Of a stretch of DNA of 64,000 nucleotides, positions 18,740-27,756 are shown one piece after another. The translations under genes were made by a program, and so were the position numbers. Origin of the DNA: Promethearchaeota archaeon (GTDB lineage: Archaea > Asgardarchaeota > Lokiarchaeia > Sigyniarchaeales > SOKP01); NCBI GenBank assembly GCA_019894975.1, contig JAGXNO010000011.1, forward strand, positions 1 through 64,000. Reading direction: 5' to 3'. Within the stretch, counting starts at the first letter, position 1. Every line of letters begins with the position of its first letter. Under the pieces are notes generated by a model that was given only the letters and a program-made list of their open reading frames with translations, did no database searches and was not told the origin of the DNA.

Positions 18740-20128
18740 ATGTCTCGTACTCCGATAAAGAACCTCAGTGAATTAAACAAGAACGGGAGAATTATTGGTA
18801 GAGCAAACTATATTTTCACACCAGAAATATCAAGCTCTATTGGGTCAATTCATGGAAGCATTTTTAATCAAAATGAATCCATTGTTATGGGGAGAGATTA
18901 TCATAATGACAGTCGTATGTTGAAAAGAGCATATACTTCAGGTCTAATGTCTACAGGAATTAATCTCCTTAATTTATCAGATTGTACATTTCCTCTACTA
19001 CAATTTACAATTAGACGATTTGGTGCTAGCGGTGGTGTATATATTTCTGGAGAGCATTTATATAGTGAAGATGTTGGAATTAGATTTCTAGATGCGGGAG
19101 GAATTGAGGTTTCACGAAATGAAATTCAACGGATAATTGATTCGTTTAATACTTATCCTAAACCAGTAAGAAGAGTCGATCCTAACGAAATTGGGCAAAT
19201 CACAGCAATTCCTCAGACTGCGGATATATACGTCAAATCATTACAGCAATTTGTTGATAAAAAGAAAATAAAAAAGGCAGATCTAAAAATAGTTGTAGAC
19301 TGTTCATATGGACCTACAGGTAAACTTACACCACTTTTAATAAATGATATAGGAGTTGAGGTAATTGCCCTAAATACTCATTATCGTGAACGATCCTCAA
19401 GTCCCGTTCCAAGTATCAACACAATAAGAAATACTGCTAATATTGTTAAGGCTTCAAATAGTCATCTGGGAGTGCTTTTTGACGTCGATGGTTCAAGAAT
19501 ATTAGTTCTTGATGAAAATGGAACAGAGATATGCTATGAAGATTTGCTCATGCTATTTGTATCTTATGATAAACGAATACAAAACTCAAAATCAAATACT
19601 ATTATAACAACGCCTTCAATCCCTCCTGTCGTAAAGAAGTTTATAGAAGACGCGGGATTTCCTATTAAGCAAGTTGAAAATTATCCTGGAGAAATTTCTA
19701 GACAGATTAGGGAAGAAAGAGCTTGTTTTGCTGCAGCCGATACGTTAAAGTTTTCCTTCCCAGAATTTGCTCCCTTTTCCGATGGTAACTTTATTCTACT
19801 CAAAATCCTTGAGATCATGACGAATCAAGATGATCTTCTGAGTTCCTTAACCAAAGGATTCCCCAAAGGAACTAAAATAACTAGGACAGTACCAATCTCA
19901 CCAGATCTCCTTGATAACATACATAATCGTTTGAGGGAAGTCGCAGAGGAAACGGGATACCAATATCATGATATAATAAATGAACTGAAAGTCGTAGATA
20001 ACAACTGTTATGCATTGATTAAAGTAGCTTTACATAGGAATGCAATTATTTTATCTGCGGAATCCGAGCATAAAGAAGATGCTCAAAAAATGATTGATAA
20101 GTTAGAAAAAATTATTTCAAGACTATGA
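18740..20128 (+). CDS. Phosphohexomutase homologue lacking catalytic residues
   Basis: A 462-residue member of the alpha-D-phosphohexomutase superfamily by overall pattern and length, but probably inactive as a mutase. The phospho-serine loop (normally TASHNP) reads ISGEHL at 102-107, with Glu105 at the serine position. The Mg loop (normally DGDxDR) reads DVDGSR at 248-253, lacking the third Asp. The sugar-binding loop (normally GGExSGH) reads AAADTLK at about 331-337. The C-terminal phosphate-binding loop (RxSGTxP) is also not seen. A canonical GlmM homologue is at 56.5 kb. A regulatory or structural role in glucan/NDP-sugar metabolism is inference. Confidence 0.75.
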   Translation: MSRTPIKNLSELNKNGRIIGRANYIFTPEISSSIGSIHGSIFNQNESIVMGRDYHNDSRMLKRAYTSGLMSTGINLLNLSDCTFPLLQFTIRRFGASGGVYISGEHLYSEDVGIRFLDAGGIEVSRNEIQRIIDSFNTYPKPVRRVDPNEIGQITAIPQTADIYVKSLQQFVDKKKIKKADLKIVVDCSYGPTGKLTPLLINDIGVEVIALNTHYRERSSSPVPSINTIRNTANIVKASNSHLGVLFDVDGSRILVLDENGTEICYEDLLMLFVSYDKRIQNSKSNTIITTPSIPPVVKKFIEDAGFPIKQVENYPGEISRQIREERACFAAADTLKFSFPEFAPFSDGNFILLKILEIMTNQDDLLSSLTKGFPKGTKITRTVPISPDLLDNIHNRLREVAEETGYQYHDIINELKVVDNNCYALIKVALHRNAIILSAESEHKEDAQKMIDKLEKIISRL

Positions 20129-20264
20129 CCATTAAGCAAGAATTCTAAACTCTGATTCAAATTCATAAAATATAATTAATACATATAGGATTAAAAATTT
20201 AAAAAAAAAGGAACTAATTATATAATAATAAAAAATAAGTATTGAACTAGAAAAAGATGATTTT

Positions 20265-20918
20265 ATGCCCGATGCCAGTGCAATTATAGTTATAATCACG
20301 TTTTTTGTGATTTATGGGATATTTTTGTGTTTTGATCTATTTAAAAGAAATGAGAAGTACGCATATTTAAGCTATGTCGTAGCGGTTCTTCCTGCCAATT
20401 TTTATTGGGGCTTGGGTTATGATGTTCTTGTTGCTTACATTATTCTCTTTATTTTGTGGATTCTTAGTTTATTGCGCGATACTTTAGGTGTCTATCTTAA
20501 AAAAAATAAAGAGATTAATGAGATTCTCTTGTACCTCACTCTTGCTATCATTATTCAGTTGATTGTTAGTGCAATATTACCGGAAGCAAATTCTGATTTA
20601 GAGAATTATACAGAACAAATCTTATACTTTTGGTTACCCAACGTTCATTCAGCTATTTTTCGACCAAGTACAGTGGGTGCATTTAAAGTTGCTGCAACTT
20701 TGTTGATACTACTAGTTATTGTTCCCCTTATCCTTGACATAAGAGATGAAGAAGCAACACTACCAATCCTAATTGTGTTTGTTGTAATATTTATATTGCC
20801 TTTCCTATATTTAAGCTATATATGGCTTCCGGAGGCAATGGGAGTTATGACATTCCTATTTTCAGTGATTCTCTTTATCGTGCTTTTGCTGATTACTAAA
20901 TCAGGAAAGGAGAATTAG
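20265..20918 (+). CDS. Multi-pass membrane protein of unknown function
   Basis: A 217-residue protein with six to seven hydrophobic segments (about residues 5-25, 35-70, 87-107, 143-160, 165-190 and 193-212) and short loops. A PNVHSAIFRPSTVGAFK stretch lies between segments 4 and 5. The C-terminus is short and basic. I recognise no family. It stands alone between the mutase-like gene and radA on the same strand. Confidence 0.6.
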   Translation: MPDASAIIVIITFFVIYGIFLCFDLFKRNEKYAYLSYVVAVLPANFYWGLGYDVLVAYIILFILWILSLLRDTLGVYLKKNKEINEILLYLTLAIIIQLIVSAILPEANSDLENYTEQILYFWLPNVHSAIFRPSTVGAFKVAATLLILLVIVPLILDIRDEEATLPILIVFVVIFILPFLYLSYIWLPEAMGVMTFLFSVILFIVLLLITKSGKEN

Positions 20919-21108
20919 CGTAAACAAGTTTTAAGCAAATATCCCAATGAAAACAAAGAATCTTTTTTTTCTTTTTAATTCTTTTTAAAAATTAACTCTA
21001 TTACAATAAGAACTTTTTTCATCTTTTTATTATTATTTTTATATTTATTTCATGATTAACTAGTATTTTATGAGGAATTCAAATAGTAATATTTCTTTAT
21101 ATTCAATA

Positions 21109-22107
21109 ATGGCAAAAAAAAAAGTTACAGCAGATACTGAAAGTGAGGAGGTAGAGCCCTTATCCAAATCTTCTTATAGTTTAAAGGATCTGCCAGGTGT
21201 TGGGGATGCAACTTTAAAAAAATTGGAGGATGCAGGAATTTTATCAGTTAGGACTCTGGCAATGTATCCCTTAATTAAACTAACTGATGAAGTGGGTTTA
21301 GGTGATAAAACAGCTGAGAAGCTAGTTAAGACTGCTCAAGACATAGAGAAAATGGGATTCGAATCTGCTGATCTAATATGGGAAAAACGTAAATTATTGA
21401 ACAGACTCACTACAGGAAGTCAAAATTTTGATGATTTACTAGTAGGAGGTATCGAACCAGGAGCAGTCACTGAAGTTTTTGGTGAGTATCGTACAGGAAA
21501 AACCCAATTAGCTCATCAATTATGTGTAAATGTGCAATTACAATACGAAAGTGGAGGTCTTGAAGGAAATGCTCTATATATTGACACTGAAGGTACATTT
21601 AGACCAGAAAGAATAATACAAATGGCTGCAGGTTTGGATTTAGATCCTAATGAGGTAATGAAAAACATAACCGTAGGAAGAGCTTATAATAGTGATCATC
21701 AAATTTTATTGATTAGAGAAGCTTCAAGAATAATTGAAGATAAAAACATCAAATTAGTTATTGTAGATTCCTTAATAGGACATTTTCGGAGTGAATATGT
21801 TGGGAGAGGGACTTTAGCATCTCGTCAACAGACGATAAATTCTCATTTACATGATCTTTTAAGATTATCTGAAGTTTATGACGAGTTGGCAGTTCTTTTT
21901 ACCAATCAAGTCTCATCTAGACCTGATGTGTTTTATGGAAACCCAATAATACATACTGGAGGTCATATTGTTGCCCATGGAGCAACTATAAGAATCTTCT
22001 TAAGAAAAGGGAAAGGAGAACAAAGGGTTGCTAAAGTCGTTGATGCTCCAAATATTCCTGAAAGTGATACTGTCTTTAGTATTACTGAAGATGGGATAAA
22101 AGATTAG
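21109..22107 (+). CDS. radA: RadA recombinase
   Basis: The archaeal RecA/Rad51 recombinase that forms filaments on single-stranded DNA and catalyses strand exchange. The N-terminal helix-hairpin-helix domain (LKDLPGVGDATLKKLEDAGI) is followed by the ATPase core: Walker A GEYRTGKT (125-132), LYIDTEGTFRPERI, Walker B KLVIVDSLIGHFRSEYVGRG and the L2-region TNQVSSRPD. ATG 21109 gives the usual MAKKK N-terminus; an in-frame ATG 39 nt upstream (21070) is possible, since a TATA-like stretch at about 21038-21048 might place the transcript start near it. The protein is full length. Confidence 0.96.
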   Translation: MAKKKVTADTESEEVEPLSKSSYSLKDLPGVGDATLKKLEDAGILSVRTLAMYPLIKLTDEVGLGDKTAEKLVKTAQDIEKMGFESADLIWEKRKLLNRLTTGSQNFDDLLVGGIEPGAVTEVFGEYRTGKTQLAHQLCVNVQLQYESGGLEGNALYIDTEGTFRPERIIQMAAGLDLDPNEVMKNITVGRAYNSDHQILLIREASRIIEDKNIKLVIVDSLIGHFRSEYVGRGTLASRQQTINSHLHDLLRLSEVYDELAVLFTNQVSSRPDVFYGNPIIHTGGHIVAHGATIRIFLRKGKGEQRVAKVVDAPNIPESDTVFSITEDGIKD

Positions 22108-22135
22108 TGGTATTACAATAAAACGCTTCTCACCA

Positions 22136-22573
22136 TTAATACTTTAGATTCACATTTACTTTGAATCCATTTCTCAACGATTCTGCAACAATACAATATT
22201 GTTCAAAGAATTTTATACATTGATCTGCGCTCTTACGCATTTCTGGAGTATCGATTTTCGGGATTATCTCAACATCAATTTTTTTAATCCTCCAAAATCC
22301 TTTTTCATTCCGGGATATTGTAACTCCAGCTTTTCCTTCTAAATCCGATAAAGTAAAGTTTTTTTTTTGAAGACAAAATGAAAAACTTGCTGCTAAGCAT
22401 CCTAGAACTGATAATGCTAACAGTTTTGTTGGAGAGGTGCCAATTTTTTCTGTTTTTTCTACATTCCTTTCGTCTATATAGAGATTATCTATCTTAAAAC
22501 TTCCAAGGTCACCTTTAAAAACCATTTCTTCTACTTGTTTTAAACCAGCTTTAGTATTTAATTCAGTTGTCAT
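22136..22573 (-). CDS. OsmC-family protein
   Basis: A 145-residue OsmC/Ohr-fold protein. These homodimers usually reduce organic hydroperoxides with a Cys pair. The first Cys region reads LSVLGCLAASFSFCLQKKN and the second EQYCIVAESLRNG, matching the family positions, so thiol chemistry is plausible. It is the second of two tandem paralogues, separated by 43 nt. Length is normal. Confidence 0.85.
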   Translation of the reverse strand: MTTELNTKAGLKQVEEMVFKGDLGSFKIDNLYIDERNVEKTEKIGTSPTKLLALSVLGCLAASFSFCLQKKNFTLSDLEGKAGVTISRNEKGFWRIKKIDVEIIPKIDTPEMRKSADQCIKFFEQYCIVAESLRNGFKVNVNLKY

Positions 22574-22616
22574 ATATAATCATCATAGTTTGGATATTTT
22601 TTATATTTGATCTAAA

Positions 22617-23093
22617 TTATAAATCTATATTTACATTCACATCAATACCAGATCTTATAGATTGTGTAACAGTACAATATTGTTCGAAGAAGCTTACCCC
22701 ATCTTTTGCAGATTTTAAGCATTGTTTTGCTCTTTTAAGAGCATCAGGATCGGTTATATTTGGCTTAATATTAACATCAATGTTTTTAACTCTCAAAAAC
22801 TCCTTCTCGTTTCGTGAAATAATGACTTCTGCTTCAGCTGAAAAATCATCAACCTTAAATTTTCTTTTTTTCAAACAAAAAATAAAGCTCGCACTTAAGC
22901 ACCCTAAAATAGCTAATCCCAGCAACCTTGAGGGATTAGGTCCTAACATATCAACTTCTTGAGGATGTTCTTCATCTATATAGCAATCCTTAACCTTCAT
23001 ATTCCCTAAATCACATTTAAAAACCATTTGGGATTCAGATTCATCTAGAATGATCCCAACTGTTGTTTTCATTTCTTCTGAAATTCTAATCAC
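22617..23093 (-). CDS. OsmC-family protein, upstream paralogue
   Basis: A paralogue of the next gene downstream, sharing LGCLSASFIFCLKKRKF and FFEQYCTVTQSIRSG with both cysteines. It probably arose by tandem duplication. The start is uncertain: GTG 23093 overlaps the AGGTGA sequence itself, ATT 23084 lies 5 nt after AGGTGA, and ATG 23072 is a third choice. The ATT fits the window-wide pattern, but an ATG explanation is not excluded. It probably forms a two-gene operon for peroxide or reactive-sulfur handling. Confidence 0.85.
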   Translation of the reverse strand: MIRISEEMKTTVGIILDESESQMVFKCDLGNMKVKDCYIDEEHPQEVDMLGPNPSRLLGLAILGCLSASFIFCLKKRKFKVDDFSAEAEVIISRNEKEFLRVKNIDVNIKPNITDPDALKRAKQCLKSAKDGVSFFEQYCTVTQSIRSGIDVNVNIDL

Positions 23094-23193
23094 CTATGAG
23101 TAATTAAGTTCTAATTATTTTCCTTATCTGTTATTGAATAGAAATAATTATTGGTTATTTTTTATTATTTAAAAAGAATGAAATACATTTCCA

Positions 23194-23784
23194 TTAGCTT
23201 GATTCAATTCTCTTCAAATTAAAATGGCGTTGTAGGTGGAATCCTAGAAAGATAAAGTAAATGATGATAATGAAGAAATAATTGAGAGCAAATATAGATA
23301 TAAAAAAAATCATGGAAATGAAAATCAAGACTTCAATTAGTATAACCCTTGTATTTCCATAATATTTTTTATCAAAGAAGGATCCAGGTCTTTTATATTG
23401 AGATAGATGTGTCGAAATATTTGCAAACTCGTCTTTTGTAATTAGTAATTTAAGACCTACTTGTTTTTTTGGAAAGTAAAAGAAATTAGTTCCCCAATCA
23501 AATGTATCAATAATAACATGAAGGGAGTAACTGAGACCACTTAGTATCAATACAATCCAATTAAATATTACTCCTAAAACAGTGACAATAATACCAGGAA
23601 GAATCGAATGGGTGATCAACATTCGATGATTATTATCTAGCGCATATTTTGAGAAAAAAATATCAAAATCACATACAAATGAAAAGATAAGTACTAGGAA
23701 AAACTCTAAAAAGTTTAATTCTAAAAAGTAGTTGGAAATAGACGTTATGATAATGCCTATACCAAAATGTATATTTATATGTAT
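23194..23784 (-). CDS. YdjM-type (DUF457) membrane metal-dependent hydrolase, probable ATA start
   Basis: The first ATG (23622) lies inside the diagnostic motif DNNHRMLITHS, so the gene must start earlier. The frame continues 54 codons upstream as a good YdjM-like N-terminus: INIHFGIGIIITSI, a membrane segment, then DFDIFFS. No ATG, GTG or TTG occurs there. An AGGTGAG on the minus strand (23796-23790) is 5 nt before ATA 23784, just after the stop of the upstream PfkB gene. The 196-residue product has the family's His and Asp (DFD, HR..THS) and later LHVIIDTFDWG, plus about four membrane helices. In bacteria this family includes membrane-bound predicted hydrolases; the substrate is unknown. 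Confidence 0.75.
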   Translation of the reverse strand: MHINIHFGIGIIITSISNYFLELNFLEFFLVLIFSFVCDFDIFFSKYALDNNHRMLITHSILPGIIVTVLGVIFNWIVLILSGLSYSLHVIIDTFDWGTNFFYFPKKQVGLKLLITKDEFANISTHLSQYKRPGSFFDKKYYGNTRVILIEVLIFISMIFFISIFALNYFFIIIIYFIFLGFHLQRHFNLKRIESS

Positions 23785-23799
23785 GAATACTCACCTAGT

Positions 23800-24774
23800 T
23801 TATTCAATGTATTCTTTTCTGCTTGCTCTTTTTAAAACGTTCATTTTTGTTCCAAATCCTGAAGGACCTTTTTTTTCCACCAAAAACGAAGCGGCTGCTG
23901 AAGCTAAAAATGCACAACTTCTAATCTCATCCCAAGATTTATCCGAATGGAGAAATTCATATAAAAATATTGAGAAATATACGTCCCCGGCGCCAGTTTC
24001 ATCACTAACTTTTTTTGGTTTAAAAGCGGGAATTTCTACTATTGGGTATCCTTTTTTATAAATCAAAGAACCCTTTTCTCCTAATGTCATAATGAACAAC
24101 CCGTTTGTGTTGTATTTTTCAAAATAATTCATCACTCTGTAAGAATCCTTATATTCATTTGTAAAGAGTTTTATTTCTTCTTCTGATCCTTTAAGGATTA
24201 AGTTATCTCCAATCAAATATATTATCTTTTCGATATTTGAGATAATATTTTCATTATAATGATAAGAAACTTTTCCTTGGTTATCGATATTTCTAATAAA
24301 ACCTTGTAAATCGATCCCTATACAGACATTGGGAACTTTCCTCGAAATTTGTGAAACATATTCAAAAGAGATTTCATTACACAAAGGAACTAATACAATA
24401 ACATCAGGGGGATTGATTAGATATTCTTGGGGTATGTCTTCAAACTTAAGATCTGGGCTTCTTGATTTTAGTGTTAGAGTCCTAGTATGATCAAAATAAT
24501 CTAACACGAAATTAGTATTTTCTACATTTGAATGTTTTACTCCTTGTAAATCAACATTCTTTTTTTTTACAGAGTCCAATAAAGATATATTGAAATTTTT
24601 TTCACCAATATGAGAAATAATGCCAATTTTAACATCTTGAGTATAATTTCTTAGAGCTAATGAACAATAAGAAACACTACCTCCAAGAGTAGCCTTACTT
24701 AGATGTTTAAATCTAATAATATTATCTATAGCAAAATGTCCCGCAAAAATTATGTTCTTAATTTGATTACTCAT
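23800..24774 (-). CDS. PfkB-family carbohydrate/nucleoside kinase
   Basis: A 324-residue ribokinase-like kinase. The N-terminal GHFAIDNIIR and TLGGSVSYCSLALRN match the substrate-binding glycine region; the C-terminal SDETGAGDVYFSIFLYEFL is the PfkB signature with the catalytic Asp and the anion hole. It phosphorylates a sugar or nucleoside with ATP; the substrate is not clear. The start codon directly abuts the stop of the coiled-coil gene, and the YdjM gene follows after 15 nt, so the three are one operon. Confidence 0.88.
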   Translation of the reverse strand: MSNQIKNIIFAGHFAIDNIIRFKHLSKATLGGSVSYCSLALRNYTQDVKIGIISHIGEKNFNISLLDSVKKKNVDLQGVKHSNVENTNFVLDYFDHTRTLTLKSRSPDLKFEDIPQEYLINPPDVIVLVPLCNEISFEYVSQISRKVPNVCIGIDLQGFIRNIDNQGKVSYHYNENIISNIEKIIYLIGDNLILKGSEEEIKLFTNEYKDSYRVMNYFEKYNTNGLFIMTLGEKGSLIYKKGYPIVEIPAFKPKKVSDETGAGDVYFSIFLYEFLHSDKSWDEIRSCAFLASAAASFLVEKKGPSGFGTKMNVLKRASRKEYIE

Positions 24775-25902
24775 TTATGATGATTTTAATTCATCAATAA
24801 TTTTATTCTTTTCTTCTATGGTTATTTTTAGTCTATTTATTGTTTTCTGCAAATCTTCCACTAAACTAGCTATGGGTCTTTCTGGGGCTATCATTTGAGG
24901 TTGACGGGATTCTTTAATTTCTGCTATAATTTGATCTTTTGCTTTTAGTTGTTTTTGTAGGTCCTCTACTAATCTCTCAGATTCGGCAAGCGAGAGAGTT
25001 TCTATGGAAATTTTTGATTTTTCTTTTAGAGTTTCTTGTATTTGGGAAAGATCAGATTTCAGCTGGTCATTTTCTTTCTTTAACTCTTTTATCTCTTCGG
25101 GTTCAATCTGGACTCCGCCTTGATCAATCGCACTTTGGAGCTCAGAGTTGTCTTGGTTTAACCTATCTATTACTTTCTTGTACTTGTTTAAATCTGCTTG
25201 AAGATCTTGGCATAAAATTTCTAAAGTTGCAGAAGAAGTTTGAGCAGGTTGAGGTCTTATTATTTTTGATTCGGGAGTTTCAACAGGTATAACATATTCT
25301 ACTTGTGATTTTGTTTCCTTTTCAATTAATTGTTCATTCAGACTAGAAATTTCTTTACTTAGTTCTAGGTTTTTCTGCTCCAATTCAGATACTTGAGACT
25401 TTTTCTTTGATAATTCTGATTTTAGATCTTCTATTAATTCTTGGGAGATATCAGGCCCAGTTTCAGAAGCTGTATCTGCCATAAATTGGACTGCGGATGT
25501 GGCTTCATCTAATTTCAATTTTAATTCATTTATTTCATTTTCTTTGAAGTTTATAGCGTTATCTTTTTCCGTTAAGCTTAAAGTTAATGAGCTAATTTTA
25601 TTACTAAGGTCAAGATTTTCTTGATGAATTTTCTCTACATTCCCTCTATCAAAAGATCCAGTATTTTTTAATTCCTCTTTCAGCCTTTCATTTTCGTCAA
25701 TTGTTTTTCGGATAACTTCTTCTGTTCTACTAATTAAATCTATATTAGCTTGAATTTTAGTTCTTAATTGCTCATTTTCTTGTTCAACTTCTTGAATACG
25801 TTTTAAAGTATCGCCAATAGCACTGGGTTTGTCTGACTCGGTGTCCATTTTCTTACGCCACAAACTAATAAAATCCTCAACTTTTTCCTTATCTTCGGGC
25901 AT
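24775..25902 (-). CDS. Long coiled-coil protein
   Basis: A 375-residue protein that is almost entirely heptad-like helix (long Glu/Lys/Leu/Gln-rich runs such as LKRIQEVEQENEQLRTKI), with short breaks around 140-150 and a Pro/Ser-rich hinge near 205-225. It has no signal peptide, no membrane segment and no recognisable enzymatic domain. It probably forms rods or scaffolds. It is translationally coupled to the PfkB kinase (stop and start adjacent). No family is assigned. Confidence 0.75.
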   Translation of the reverse strand: MPEDKEKVEDFISLWRKKMDTESDKPSAIGDTLKRIQEVEQENEQLRTKIQANIDLISRTEEVIRKTIDENERLKEELKNTGSFDRGNVEKIHQENLDLSNKISSLTLSLTEKDNAINFKENEINELKLKLDEATSAVQFMADTASETGPDISQELIEDLKSELSKKKSQVSELEQKNLELSKEISSLNEQLIEKETKSQVEYVIPVETPESKIIRPQPAQTSSATLEILCQDLQADLNKYKKVIDRLNQDNSELQSAIDQGGVQIEPEEIKELKKENDQLKSDLSQIQETLKEKSKISIETLSLAESERLVEDLQKQLKAKDQIIAEIKESRQPQMIAPERPIASLVEDLQKTINRLKITIEEKNKIIDELKSS

Positions 25903-25934
25903 AATATTGTTTTATTTTGTTTTTTTAACTAAAT

Positions 25935-26855
25935 TTATTTTATTAAGATCCCTGAAAAATATCCAACTGTCCAAGGATGTCTTCCAGGAGATATATCTTT
26001 GCTATTATAAGATTTTAAGCACTTACCTTTATTTATATTTAATTTTTGACCAATAGCGAGTAATGTAGCAATTGCGTGTCGACCACACACAGAAGGTCTT
26101 CTTTCTCCCATTTCGAATTTATCATATAATTCTTGATTTACATAGTTTTCAGGTTTAAGGAATTGTTCGGGATCAAGTTTCAAAAATTGGTCGATTTCGA
26201 TTTGATCAATTTCTCTAAGAGTTTTCAATTGCTCATCGTTATATACATTGTAATGCGACATATCTGAGGAAACCACTACTACAATATCTTTAGAAGAGCT
26301 ATTTATCAATTCTACAATATCGTCAGCAATTTGTTCCAAATCTTTAAATTTATGAGAAAATATTTTAATTGGTAATATCTTAACATCTTTATCTTCTGCG
26401 CAATATTTGATGAATGGTATTAAAAGTTCAAGACTATTTTCTTTGATTCCTAAGAATACAGACTCGTTAGAAACAATTATTTTGCTTATTGCTAATAATT
26501 TCTCAGCTAATTCATTATCAATTTTTACGTTTCCTAGTGGTGTTTCCCATTCTCCTTCTTTTAATATCGAGTTGGGGCCAATTCCTCCATGATAAAATCC
26601 AATTACAATTAGTACATCGGGGATTTTTTCCTTAAACAAATTTAAAAAAGTAAAAGCGGCACATGATCCAGAAATTTCTATTCCTGCGTGAGGTGAAACA
26701 CCACCTATAATAGTTCTTTTATTTAAATTTAAAGATTTTGGCTTTTCTCCCGGTCCAAATTCTTTGTTAGTAAAACAACGGTCTAATAAATTAGTTAATC
26801 CTTCGTGACTATGAGGATACCAAGAGCCTGCAAAGAAAGATTTTCTAATTACCAT
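25935..26855 (-). CDS. MEMO1-family protein
   Basis: A 306-residue MEMO protein, related to class III extradiol dioxygenases and present in most archaea and eukaryotes, where it is part of the AmmeMemoRadiSam group. It opens RKSFFAGSWYP. The metal-binding positions of human MEMO are matched by H56 (SPHAGIEISG), H89 (IGFYHGG), H201 (SSDMSHY) and C257 (VCGRHAIATLL). The last part PWTVGYFSG is typical. The genes that usually accompany it (AMMECR1, radical SAM) are not next to it. Confidence 0.92.
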   Translation of the reverse strand: MVIRKSFFAGSWYPHSHEGLTNLLDRCFTNKEFGPGEKPKSLNLNKRTIIGGVSPHAGIEISGSCAAFTFLNLFKEKIPDVLIVIGFYHGGIGPNSILKEGEWETPLGNVKIDNELAEKLLAISKIIVSNESVFLGIKENSLELLIPFIKYCAEDKDVKILPIKIFSHKFKDLEQIADDIVELINSSSKDIVVVVSSDMSHYNVYNDEQLKTLREIDQIEIDQFLKLDPEQFLKPENYVNQELYDKFEMGERRPSVCGRHAIATLLAIGQKLNINKGKCLKSYNSKDISPGRHPWTVGYFSGILIK

Positions 26856-27128
26856 ATTATTCTCACAATCTTATCTTAATTAAATACTATTTATATAGCT
26901 TCATATATATTATTTTAGAATATCCCTAAGGTGAATTAAGATAATGGCATCTCAGTTGTATAGAATTTGAGATTAAGAATAAATATATTCTTATTAAAGC
27001 AGAATTCATTATTAAGACAACCTATAAATCTTATATTGAGAGGATTATAGATAGATTTATTCGATATAATGCAAAATTTAAATTTCCTAATTTAGTAGTA
27101 TTCTTAAGCTATATTAAATAATTCTATA

Positions 27129-27737
27129 ATGATGAATGACGTTAAAGACGGTAAAATATCTCTTGATGATATAGAATTACCCGAAAAGATTCCAGCAAAA
27201 TTCATTAATTCAAGAGTGATAATCTTTAATCCCCTTTTTGCTTCTTATCTTTATGTAAAGGGCATCAATGGTCAACGTTTTTTTGGATCACCATTAGGCA
27301 TAAATAAGCCACGATTAGAATATTTTTCAAAACCCTCAGAATTATCACTAATAGAAGCGTACTATTTATTGGAAAAAGAATATATATCGATTTTTGACGT
27401 CATAGAAAACAAAGAATTAGAAGCTAAAGACTTTTATGAAATAGCATTAAAAATCCATCATAAATTTGAAGAAAAATATAAAATCTATAAAGACTTACGA
27501 AATAAGAATTACGTACCTAGACCTGGATTAAAATTTGGGGCAGATTTTGTCGTATATCGTCTCGGACCGGGTCTTGAACATTCACTTTTCATGGTGCATG
27601 TTTTACCCCATGATTCTGAAATTACCGCAGTAGATATGGTACGAGCGGGAAGATTAGCAACATCAGTAAGAAAGAAATTTGTAATCGCCAATCCTATGAC
27701 AAATTCTTATTATTTCTTTGAATGGTTTAAACCCTAA
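27129..27737 (+). CDS. endA: tRNA-splicing endonuclease
   Basis: A 202-residue archaeal splicing endonuclease that cuts bulge-helix-bulge introns in tRNA and some other RNAs. The catalytic core reads RPGLKFGADFVVYRLGPGLEHSLFMVHVLP, giving Tyr143 and His151, and RAGRLATSVRKKFVIA gives Lys182 or Lys183, completing the Tyr/His/Lys triad. The length fits a subunit of the alpha-4 type; an alpha-beta arrangement with a second subunit elsewhere is not excluded. The start is ATG 27129 or the next ATG at 27132. Confidence 0.92.
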   Translation: MMNDVKDGKISLDDIELPEKIPAKFINSRVIIFNPLFASYLYVKGINGQRFFGSPLGINKPRLEYFSKPSELSLIEAYYLLEKEYISIFDVIENKELEAKDFYEIALKIHHKFEEKYKIYKDLRNKNYVPRPGLKFGADFVVYRLGPGLEHSLFMVHVLPHDSEITAVDMVRAGRLATSVRKKFVIANPMTNSYYFFEWFKP

Positions 27738-27756
27738 TAAAATCTTATAATTTTTC

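Noticed and set aside
22617..22962. Plus-strand open frame of 131 codons
   Set aside because: It is the reverse of the OsmC gene, whose motifs and both cysteines are clear on the minus strand.
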